NCBI RefSeq assembly: GCF_001704415.2
Contig: NC_030821.1
Location: forward strand, 35,261,210 to 35,325,209
DNA length: 64,000 bases
Direction of reading: 5' to 3'
From: Capra hircus
Taxonomy: Eukaryota > Chordata > Mammalia > Artiodactyla > Bovidae
Notes under the pieces: model-generated
Databases searched by the model: none
The model's input: only the letters and a program-made list of their open reading frames with translations
Told to the model about the DNA's origin: nothing
Shown: positions 23,901-35,900 of the stretch, piece by piece
Layout: the number at the start of each line of letters is the position of its first letter
Numbering within the stretch: the stretch's first letter is position 1
Program-made: the position numbers and the translations under genes

Positions 23901-26900
23901 TTATTCCATATGTGGAAGAAGATGGCTCAAAAGATGACCGGGCTGGCCCACCTCGTTTTGCTAGTGAAGAGAGGCGAGAAATTGCGGAAGTCAATAAAGT
24001 GAGTTGCTAGTCTGTATGTCTTACATTTCTGAATTATTGATAAAAATTAAAAGGGAGTCTATGTAACGCAAAAACATAATTTGGACCTGAAGTTGTTTCT
24101 GTGGCAAATTTAACCTACTTAAGAGTACAACCCCAAACTCAGAGGTAAACAGAAATGCCATCTAGTCAGTCAGAAGATCCCAGAATTCAGGCAGTAAAGC
24201 TCTTGGAAAGGCCTCATAGGCACTCTGTCACGACCCAGTTACATTTTCTTTTCCAGGCAGAATTGTAGCTCTCTAGGTTACAGCATTATTTGGAGCAGCA
24301 AATGATAATACTTTACAAGTAGGAGATGTGAATGTCTCAACAGCTGAATAAGAAATTGAGAGTTATCAAGTTGCCCCATCCCACCCTTCACCCTACAAAA
24401 GTTCCTAACTTGAATTTATTGCTGAGTACTTTCAGAAGTTCAGAAGATAATGTTCAGATAGTTCTCTTGAAACACAGGGAAATAAGGGGTGTTGTCGGTC
24501 CATTCTGGGATAGAAGCATGGCTAACAAATAGCACACAAAATAAAACTACCAGCCTTGGTGCTTTACTTAAAAATAAGTGGCCCCACCTCCTGCCTCACT
24601 CCTGAAATTCTTAATGCTAGTTAATAGAATTCATCAGGACATTAATCTACCACAGCCAAAGAGGGTTTTCTGAGGTAGAGGAGGATGACTTAGTTTACTT
24701 ATATAAGGTCTGTAGGCCAGATTGAAAAAAATTGTTTTTCCTCAGATCTAGAAGACATTTGATAGACTTAAAATGTTGCTGACTCAAAGAATGCTTAAAA
24801 TTATTAATGTGATAGTCTTAAAAAAAGAATGTTTAATCTCAAATATGTAGTCAACATTTTTCATAGAAATGAAATACAGAACTAGTCATATTGCTGCTGC
24901 TGCTGCTGCTAAGTTGCTTCAGTCGTGTCCGACTCTGTGTGACCCTATAGATGGCAGCCCACCAGGCTCCCCCACCCACGGGACTCTCCAGGCAAGGGTT
25001 GCCATTTCCTTCTTCAAAGCATTCATGCATGCTGAGTCACTTCAGCTGTGTCCGACTCTGTGCTACCCCATGGACAGCAGCCCACCAGGCTCCTCTGTCC
25101 ATGGGATTCTCCAGGCAAGAATACTGGAGTGGGTTGCCATTTCCTTCTCCAGTCATATTAAAAACAGGCAGAAAATAAGATGCCTTATACTACTGTATTT
25201 GATGCTATTTTAGAAATTATAGCCAGTGAAACAACCTTTATGAAGCAAAAGTTATTATATACAAATTTGTTAAGTTTGTTAAGGTAGTACATAACATTAT
25301 AGCTTAAGCTTCTGCAGCTCAAAGCAGCTCACTGATTAACAAGTAGAGGCAGTAAGTATTTGATAAAAGAGCTTAAAGATTTATACCATTTTCCTATAAT
25401 GTTATAAACCAGTTAGATTATAAGATCCTATTCACAGTTGCAACAACAAATATTAAGTAGTTAGGATTTCCATAATATATGAGACTAAACTTAATATATA
25501 TAAAAGGATTATTTTTTGGTAAAACTTTTTATGTTATATTGGAGTATAGCTGATTAACAATGTTATGATAGTTTCAGGTGAACAGCAAAGGGACTCAGCC
25601 ATACTTACACATGTATCCATTCTCCCCCAAACTGCCCTCCCATTCCGGCTGCCACATACCATTGAGCAGAATTCCATGTGCTGTACAGTAGGTCCTTTTT
25701 GTTATCCATTTTAAATATAGAAGTGTATACATGTCCAACACAAACTCCCTAACTGTCCCTTCCCAAGAAAAATCCCAAATAAAGAACCTAATCTTATACC
25801 TAAAGTGACTAGAGAAAGATCAGATAAAACCTAATGTTAGTAGAAGGAAAGAAACCATAAAGATCACAGCAGAAATAAATGAAATAGAGACAAAGAAAAC
25901 AATTGCAAAGATGAATGAAACTAAAAGCTGGTACTTTGAAAAGATAAACAGAATTCATAAACCCCTAGCCAGACTCATAAAGAAATTTTGAACAGTTGAA
26001 AAAACACATGACATTCTTACGTGGGCAATAACTACTCTAAAAATGCCAGTCTTGATTATTTCATAGTTTTTTATTTATTTTTTAATTCAAAGATAATTGC
26101 TTTACAGAATAGTGTTAGTAACACTCCAAGTACAAATGTGAATTCTCTTGAAATTGCACAAAATAGTAAGGTTTTAGTGCAATACCAATCAAAAAACAAA
26201 CAAAAAATTGGAACTTTTTTCCTTGAGAGCATACTCAAATACATATAATAAAAAAAATTCCAGTAAGAATAATAAAACGAACAGACTCTTTGCTTTAAAA
26301 ATTAAAATGTTAGATGAAGCATATTATAAAAACAATAATTAAGTGTGAAATACTGGCATAAGAACAGATTCAATTCAGTTCAGTCATTCAGTTGTGTCTG
26401 ACTCTGTGACCCTGTGAACTTCAGCATGCCAGGCCTCCCTGTCCATCACTCAAACTCATATCCATTGAGTCTGTGATGCCATCCAACCATCTCATCTTCT
26501 GTCATCCCCTTCTCCTCCCACCTTCAGTCTTTTCCAGCATCAGGGTCTTTCCCAATGATTCAATTCTTTGCATCAGGTGGCCAAAGTATTGGGAGTTTCA
26601 GCTTCAACATGAGTCCTTCCAATGAATATTCAGGGCTGATTTCCTTTAGAATGGACTGGTTGGATCTCCTTGCAGTCCAAGGGACTCTCAAGAGTCTTCT
26701 CCAACACCACAGTTCAAAAGCATCAATTCTTCGGCGCTCAGCTTTCTTTATATTCTAACTCTCACATCCATTGGAATGAAAACTGACATTTTCCAGTCCT
26801 GTGGCCACTGCTGAGTTTTCCAAATTTGCTGGCATATTGAGTGCAGCACTTTCACAGCATCATCTTTCAGGATTTGAAATAGCTCAGCTGGAATTCCATC

Positions 26901-29900
26901 ACTTCCACTACCTCTGTTCGTAGTGATATGTCCTAAGGCCCACTTGACTTCGCATTCCAGGATGTCTGGCTCTAAGTGGGTGATCACACCATCATGGTTA
27001 TCTGGGTCGTGAAGATCTCTTTTGTATGGTTCTTCTGTGTATTCTTGCAACCTTTTCTTAATATCTTCTGCTTCTGTTAGGTCCATACCATTTATATCCT
27101 TTATTGAGCGCATCTCTGCACGAAATGTTCCTTTGGTATCTCTAAATTTCTTGAAGGGATCGCTAGTCTTTCCCATTCTATTGTTTTCCTCTATTTCTTT
27201 GCATTGATCACTGGGGAAGGCTTTCTTATCTCTCTTTGGTGTTCTTTGGAACTCTGTATTCAAATGGGTATATCTTTCCTTCCCTTTGCTTTTCACTTCT
27301 CTTCTTTTCACAGCTATTTGTAAGGCCTCCTCAGACAACCATTTTGCTTTTTTGCATTTCCTTTTCTTGGGGACTGTCTTGATCCATGTCTCCTGTACAG
27401 TGTCACGAACCTCCGTCCATAGTTCAGAAAGAATGAACAGACGGAGCCAAAGCAAAAACACCATCCAGTTTTAGATGTGAATGGTGATAGAAGCAAAGTC
27501 CGATGCTATAAAAAGCAATACTGCATAGGAACCTGGAATGTTAGGTCCTGAATCAAGGCAAATTGGAAGTGGTCAAACAGGAAATGGCAAGAGTGAATAT
27601 CAACATTTTAGGAATCAGGAAACTAAAATGGACTGGAATGGGTGAATTTAACTCAGATGACCACTGTATCTACTACTGGGGGCAAGAATCCCTTAGAAGA
27701 AATGGAATAGCCATCATGGTCAACAAGAGTCCAAAATGCAATACTTGGATGCAGTCTCAAAAATGACAGAATGATCTCTGTTCATTTCCAAGGCAAACCA
27801 TTTAATATCACAGTAAACCAAGTCTATGCCCTAACCAGTAATGCTGAAGAAGCTGAAATTGAATGGTTCTATGAAGACCTACAAGACCTTCTAGAACTAA
27901 CACCCAAAAAGATATCCTTTTCATTATAGGGGACTGGAATACAAAAGTAGGAAGTCAAGAAATACTTGGAGTAATAGGCAAATTTGGCCTTGGAGTACAG
28001 AACAAAGTAGGGCAAAAGCTAATAGGGTTTTGCAAGAGAACACACAGTCATAGCAAACACCCTCTTCCAACAACACAAGAGAAGACTCTACACATGGACA
28101 TCACCAGATGGTCAATACTGAAATCAGATTGATTACATTCTTTGAAGCCAAAGGTGTAGAAGCTCTATACAGTCAGCAAAAACAAGACCAGGAGCTGACT
28201 GGCTCAGATCTTGAACTCCTTATTGCCAAATTCAGACTTAAATTGAAGAAAGTAGGGAAAACCACTAGACCATTCAGGTATGACCTAAATCAAATCCCTT
28301 ACAGTTATACAGACAGATTAGTGAAATAATATTCAGAAAAACTGTCTTACTATTATATTAATATATGAGAATTTAATATGACATAAGAGGGATTATGTGG
28401 AAAATTAGTCTTTAAAAATAGACACTTTGGGGGAAATTTAGCTAGTTTTTACATTACACCATGTGTCAAAATGAATTTCAGAGTTGAAAATAAGACTTGT
28501 AAAACAAAATATTAGAAAACTAAAAGAAAAATATATATAAAAACTCAGTAAAAAAATGATTTTTCTAAAATAACATTTAAGAAAATTTTATGAGGTAGAC
28601 TACATTAAGAATATTTTCAGCAAATTTAACAGTAATAAGCATAAAGAATTTACAGTAGTGATTAGGAGGGGAAACTTTTAAGTTAAATCTTGAAGAGTAA
28701 GTGGTGTTTGGTAGTCCAGAGAGATGAGACATCCATATATTAAGAAGTGTTATATGTTTCTGTTGATAATCTTATATATTAGTTCACAATGGATATGTTC
28801 TATTATTTTTCTCTGTAGTAAGGATATTACGAAATGTATAGGTAAATAAAACACCATCATGATGATAACGTTGATTTCAGAATGCTACTTGTGACTTAAA
28901 TATAGTTTGTTCTCTAACCTAGAAGATATTATGATATTTTGGTGGGGCAGGGGAGAGAAAAGCTTCAGGATGAGATCATTTCTCTAAAGATAAGTTTCAT
29001 TTCACTTCCTATTTCTCTAAGTTTCTCCCTTTTTCTAATATGATTTTGAAATAGCCTATTCTATGGAGGAGTCTGGTGGGGAACAGTCCATGGGGCCGCA
29101 AAGAGTCAGACATGACTGAGCGACTTCACTTTCACTTTCTTTTCAAATAATCTGAATATAGTAATTCCTTGACAGTGTGTAATCAAAACATTCTTACTAG
29201 CTAGAATTTTGTGAAGTTTAAGGTAAGGATATAATTGATACAAAGCAGTTGACATGTAAAAGTATTTCTCCATATTAGGATGTAGGTCTCTTTATGGTCT
29301 CTGTCTGGGACCCACCTACCTCTTTCCTTCCCTCCAATTCTTTCAGTGTGGTTATGTCATAATTGGGATTCAGTAAATATTCTGTGTTCATATTATTATG
29401 GCACATAGATACTGTTTATTGCTAAACCACGTAGGAAACCAGAGTTATATTTCCTTGAACAATTTTTTGTTTTCCTAGAGTTAATAGTTCTGTAATTTTG
29501 AAAAATTTTGATTAGTTCTTTATGCATCTGTGGGAGCAGCTCAGTACTGTTTCCCAACTTTCCAGCATCAAATTATCAGCTGACTTATAGGTTTGTTCCC
29601 CCCATTCCACCCTGCCCCCAGAATCCTCTGTCTTGCTGGGGCGATCTTGCTAGGTCTGAATTGAATGCTCACTAAGCCTGGTATTCAACTACTGTCCTAG
29701 GGCCTTTCCTTCACCTCTTCAGTTAATTTTACTATCTCCTCAGCCTCCCATCTTCCTCTTTCTTGGTTTATTTCCTCCCTTGTTTGTAAGGTTCATACAG
29801 TGGCTTCTTCAGGAGAAATATAGGGAAGGGAATGGCAAACCACTTCAGTATTCTTGCCTTGAGAACCCCATGAACAGTATGAAAAGGCAAAATGATAGGA

Positions 29901-32900
29901 TACTGATAGAGGAACTCTCCAGGTCGGTAGGTGCCCAATATGCTACTGGAGATCAGTGGAGAAATAACTCCAGAAAGAATGAAGGGATGGAGCCAAAGCA
30001 AAAACAATACCCAGTCGTGGATGTGACTGGTGATAGAAGCAAGATCCAATGCTGTAAAGAGCAATATTGCATAGGAACCTGGAATTTTGGATCCATGAAT
30101 CAAGGCAAATTAGAAGTGGTCAAACAGGAGATGGCAAGAGTGAACGTCAACATTCTAGGAATCAGCGAACTAAAATGGACTGGAATGGGTGAATTTAACT
30201 CAGATGACCATTATATCTACTACTGTGGGCAAGAATCCCTTAAAAGAAATGGAGTAGCCATCATGGTCAACAAGAGAGTCTGAAATACAGTACCTGGATG
30301 CAATCTTAAAAATGAGAGAATGATCTCTGTTCGTTTCCAAGGCAAACCATTCAATATCATGGTAATCCAAGTCCATGCCCCAACCAGTAACACTGAAGAA
30401 GCTGAAGTTGAACGGTTCTATGAAGACCTACAAGACCTTCTGGAACTAACACCCAAAAAAGATGTCCTTTTCGTTTTAGGGGACTGGAATGCAAAAGTAG
30501 GAAGTCAAGAAACATCTGGAGTAACAGGCAAATTTGGCCTTGGAATATGGAATGAAGCAGGTCAAAGACTAATAGAGTTTTGCCAAGAAGATGCACTGGT
30601 CATAGCAAACACCCTCTTCCAACAACACAAGAGAATACTCTACACATGGACATCACCAGATGGTCAACACCGAAATCAGATTGTTTATATTCTTTGCAGC
30701 CAAGATGGAGAAGCTCTATACAGTCAGCAAAAACGACCAGGAGCTGACTGTGGCTCAGATCATGAACTCCTTATTGCCAAATTCAGACTTAAATTGAAGA
30801 AAGTAGGGAAAACCACTAGACCATTCAGGTATGACCTAAATCAAATCTCTTATGATTATACAGTGGATTGAGAAATAGATTTAAGGGACTAGATCTGATA
30901 GAGTGCCTGAAGAACTATGGACGGAGGTTCGTGACATTGTACAGGAGATGGATCAAGATCATCCCCATGGAAAAGAAATGTAAAAAATGAAAATGGCTAT
31001 CTCGGGAGGGCTTACAATAGCTGTGAAAAGAGAGAAGCAAAAAGTAAAGGAGAAAAGGAAAGATATAAGCATCTGAATGCAGAGTTCCACAGAATAGCAA
31101 GGAGAGATAAGAAAGCCTTCCTCAGCGATCATGCAAAGAAATAGAGGAAAACAACAGAATGGGAAAGACTAGAGACCTCTTCAAGAAAATTAGAGATACC
31201 AAGGGAACATTTTATGCAAAGACAGGCTCGATAAAGGACAGAAATGGTATGGACCTAACAGAAGCAGAAGATATTAAGAAGAGGTGGCAAGAATACACAG
31301 AACAACTGTACAGAAAAGATCTTCATGACCAAGATAATCACAATGGTGTGAACACTCACCTAGAGCCAGATATCCTGGAATGTGAAGTCAATTGGGCCTT
31401 AGAAAGCATCACTATGAACAAAGCTAGTGGAGGTGATGGAATTCCAGTGGAGCTATTTCAAATACTGAAAGGTGATGCTGTGAAAGGGCTGCACTCAATA
31501 TGCCAGCAAATTTGGAAAACTCAGCAGTGGCCACAGGACTGGAAAAGGTCAGTTTTCATTCCAATCCCAAAGAAAGGCAATGCCAAAGAATGCTCAAACT
31601 ACCAGACAATTGCACTCATCTCACACGCTAGTAAAGTAATGCTCAAAAATCTCCAAGCCAGGCTTCAGCAATATGTGAACTGTGAACTCCCTGATGTTCA
31701 AGCTGTTTTTAGAAAAGGCAGAGGAACCAGAAATCAAATTTCCAACATCCGCTGGATCATCGAAAAACCAAGAGAGTTCCAGAAAAACATCTCTTTCTGC
31801 TTTACTGACTATGCCAAAGCCTCCTACTGTGTGGATCACAATAAACTGTGGACAATTCTGAAAGAGATGGGAATACCAGACCACCTGACCTGCCTCTTGA
31901 GAAATCTATATGCAGGTCAGGAAGCAATAGTTAGAACTGGACATGGAACAACAGACTGGTTCCAAATAGGAAAAGGAGTATGTCAAGGCTGTATATTGTC
32001 ACCCTGCTTATTTAACTTATATGCAGAGTGCATCATGAAAAACGCTAGGCTGGAAGAAGCACAAGCTGGAATCAAGATTGCCGGGAGAAATATCAATAAC
32101 CTCAGACATGGATATGACACCACCCTTATGGCAGAAAGTGAAGAGGAACCAAAAAGCCTCTTGATGAAAGTGAAAGAGGAGAGGGAAAAAGTTGGCTTAA
32201 AGCTCAACATTCAGAAAACGAAGATCATGGCATCTGGTCCCATCACTTCATGGGAAATAGATGGGGAAACAGTGGAAACAGTGTCAGACTTTATTTTGGG
32301 GGGCTCCAAAATCACTGCAGATGTTGACCGCACTCATGAAAGTAAAAGACGCTTACTCCTTGGAAGGAAAGTTATGACCAACCTAGACAGCATATGGAAA
32401 AGCAGAGACATTAATTTGCCAACAAAGGTCCGTCTCGTCAAGGCTATGGTTTTTCCAGTAGTCATGTATGGATGTGAGAGTTGGACCGTGAAGAAAGCTG
32501 AGCATGGAATAATTGCTGCTTTTGAACTGTGGTGTTGGAGAAGACTCTCGAGAGTCCCTTGGACTGCAAGGAGATCCAACCAGTCCATTCTAAAGGAGAT
32601 CTGGGTGTTCTTTGGAAGGACTGCTGCTAAAGCTGAAACTCCATTACTTTGGCCACCTCAGGCGAAGAGTTGACTCATTGGAAAAGACTCTGATGCTGGG
32701 AGGGATTGGGGGCAGCAGGAGAAGGGGACGACAGAGGATGAGATGGCTGGATGGCATCACTGACTCAATGGACATGAGTGTGAGTGAACTCTGGGAGTTG
32801 GTGATAGACAGGGAGGCCTGGCATGCTGCAATTCATGGGTGGCAGAGTCGGACACGACTGAGCGACTGAACCGAACTGAAGGTTTTAGTCTTTGCGTATC

Positions 32901-35900
32901 TGTCCAGTTGATTGTTCGCTGCATATAAAATTATATGTTGTAAATTAATTTCCCTCAGAAATTAAAATGTGTTCTTCCTTAATCTTCTCATATGGCATTT
33001 GGTAGATTTTTAAAAGTCTAGTTATAAATATTTTTAGGCTTTGTGAGACATGGTTATCCTGTTCTGATGTAAAAACCATCCTCAGTTCACGGGCCTTACA
33101 AAAACAGGTTACGTGCCATCGTTTGTCAACCCCTGTCTATTATGTTTTGTTGTCTTTGTAGATGGAGGATCAAAGATCTGTGGAGCTTCGGATGCTTAAA
33201 CATGAGCCATTTCTATTTGGGAGTGAGGCACTAAGACACTAATCACAGGCTTTGTGAATTGGCTTTCATCATAGCAAGATTGGAAACAAGCTGGCTTTTT
33301 TCTTTGAGGGAACCCCAAGGATCATTTGCTGAGATTTTTTTCTTTAGGGCTGTTCAGAATCTTCCAGTGTCCTACACAGAGGGATAGTCTCCTGTCTTCT
33401 TGCCTTCTGTGCTGGTGGCACTGAATCCTGGAATCCCCAGCTATTTGGTTCATAAGAAACAAACCTGGTTCCCTCAAAGGGGGAGTGGGTACGGAACTCT
33501 GGAGAGGGGACTCAGTCCCGTGTTGGTGAGAAGTAGGAATGAGCAGCCTAGGCTCTTGCTTGTTTCTGTAGCTCTTCGCTTCCAGCTTTCGTCCCCAGGC
33601 CTCACAGCAGACTTTGCGGTGGCACTTGCCTCCAGTTCTCCATGGAGGATCAGCCATTCTCAGTGGCATCCTTCTGGGTGGTACAGTGGTTTCCCCCCAT
33701 GTCATTTCTCATTCCTGTCATTTACTATTCCCCTTCTATGCCCCACCTTAAAATGTGCCACCTGGTATCTACTATTGTCTCCTTTCTGATCATTTTTCTC
33801 CATGGGAATTTATAGCCTTTTCATTCCCCTCCTGCCATTTTATTAGGGTTTGAGAGAAAAAAAAGAAACGTGTTTAGTCCACAGTGTGTATCTGCAGTAA
33901 GTTTATTTCACTACACAAAATAGTATTTCTGAAGGTTTATTTAGTTTTGGAATAAAAGCCCATATTTTAAATTCTGTTCCCATTTCTACTTCAGGCATTT
34001 GAGAACACTTTTTGATTTTGATTAAACCATTTGAATCTGTTGAATTTGCTGTTGTATGTGCTTCTGGCTTTGGGGTAAAACTTGTTTCATTTAACATGGT
34101 ATTGAACTGAAGATTATTACAAAAAGGAAAGAATCCATTAAATGTTTTAAATTAAACAGATTTAAAGCTTAGCCCTGTATTTCCATTGGAAAAAAAAATT
34201 TAAAGAGAATTTAGAGAGAAAGTATCTTCTCTTGAGTGGCGGTAGAAGTATTCATTTGATTGGCCTCATAGCTCTCTCTTACTCCTGGAAATTGTCAGTC
34301 TAATTTGAGGAAAGACTGAAGAACTAAGTGATAAACAGAGACCAAAAAAAAGGCTTACTTCACTCTGAATGACACTCTTAAGGTCCATCCTAAAAAGTTT
34401 AAAGTTTGGGAAAAAAAAAAAATATATATATATATATATTTATTTTTTTTCCCAAGGGGAGAGGCCTAATATTTGGTTAACTCAAATTGAAATTCCCCTT
34501 AAAAAGGCAAAAGAGAATAAAGTTAACAGCTAAAAACCAAAGTGGATTTTTTGACCCAAAAATGTTTTTAACTTATTCCTTAAATAAAGCATCATAAATG
34601 TGAATTAAACATAATACATATCCTATTAACCAACTTATCTTATGTATAATTAGTGCTACTAATTATTTTTTCCTTTCCTCCACTTCTTCAAATTTTGTAC
34701 CTCCCTCCTGGAATATAAGATTAAAATATAATTGAAAAATTATAAAACACTGAGTAAACTCATGATCAATTGATATATTTTTCTGCCTTAATGGCACACA
34801 TACCTGAGTGTTTCTGTGAAAAATGTTTATTTTAAATAACCACCTTCAGATGGTAAAATGTTGGTCTAAGCTAATTACGGGCTTCCCTGGTGGCTTGGTG
34901 GTAAAGAATCTGCCTGCCAGTGTAGGATATGTGGGTTCAGTCCCTGGGTCGAGAAGCTCCCCTGGAGAAGGAAATGGCAACCCGTTCTAGTATTCTTGCC
35001 TAGGGAATCCCATGGACAGGCTATAGTCCGTGGGGTCACAAAAGAGTCAGACATGACTGAGCGACTAAACAATTTAATTACATAATTACACAGATGCTAT
35101 TAAAAGTCGAAATATTGTGGTTTGATTTTTCAACCACAGCTGCCCCTTGACCAACACAGGTTTGGATAGTGCAGGTCCACTTACATGCAGATTTTTTTCA
35201 GTAAAATACTCAGTACTACACAATCTGCAGCTGACTGAATCTGCAGATGCAGAACCATGGACACAGAGGACAGACTGCTTTGATCAATTGTCACAGCCTT
35301 TGGATGAATATTAAATTACATAGTATTACTTAGCATAAACATTTTTTTCAGTACTCTACTTACACATTCACCTGTTAATGTAACAAATTAGGCACAGCTG
35401 ATGGATTTTGATAATAGCAGCTGTCAACCTCTGTTAAAATCAATCAGTGGCAAGATTGTATATATTAAATCCTGTATCATGTCATGAAAATTTATTTACA
35501 GTTTAACCACTAATAAGCATAGCTGTCAGCTTTGGTGTTGATATTTTCATGATGTATTTTGGCCCCAGGTATTTTTTAGTTGCATGCTAATTTTTAAAAA
35601 TTTAAAACTTGGTGGTCTCTTTGAGACAAACTATCCTAATGCCTTATAATATGGCATTCTTTACATTAAAAATTTTTACTGTTCCCTAAAGTTGAGTATT
35701 ACCTTGAACATATCCTACCGTTTTTTAGTTCTCTTTATTGTTTGAGTTAATGAAGCTAAATTTTTTAATATCAGAATTTATATTTCCAAGTGAGTATTCT
35801 TGAAAGTAGCATTTATTCCATTGATGAAACCATTGTAGGAGCCACTTGTAACCTCTGTTTTGATACTGATTTGAAAGTCTCTTTTTAACCACTCATTAAT

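Noticed and set aside
24893..24912. (GCT)n as a coding or expansion-type CAG repeat
   Set aside because: It is the tail of an antisense Bov-A2 SINE, not in a reading frame of any gene.
26748..26800. Spliced BovB transcript reinserted (break at 26770)
   Set aside because: The missing piece does not start with GT or end with AG in the sense direction, so deletion or template jump fits better.
31159..32673. 504-codon frame as a possible host gene or domesticated RT
   Set aside because: It is plain BovB ORF in a near full-length element, lacks an intact YADD box and is flanked by frameshifts; no sign of host constraint.
33322..33789. Overlapping frames of 127 and 129 codons on both strands
   Set aside because: Neither has a recognisable domain; they lie inside intron 3 with no exon-like borders.
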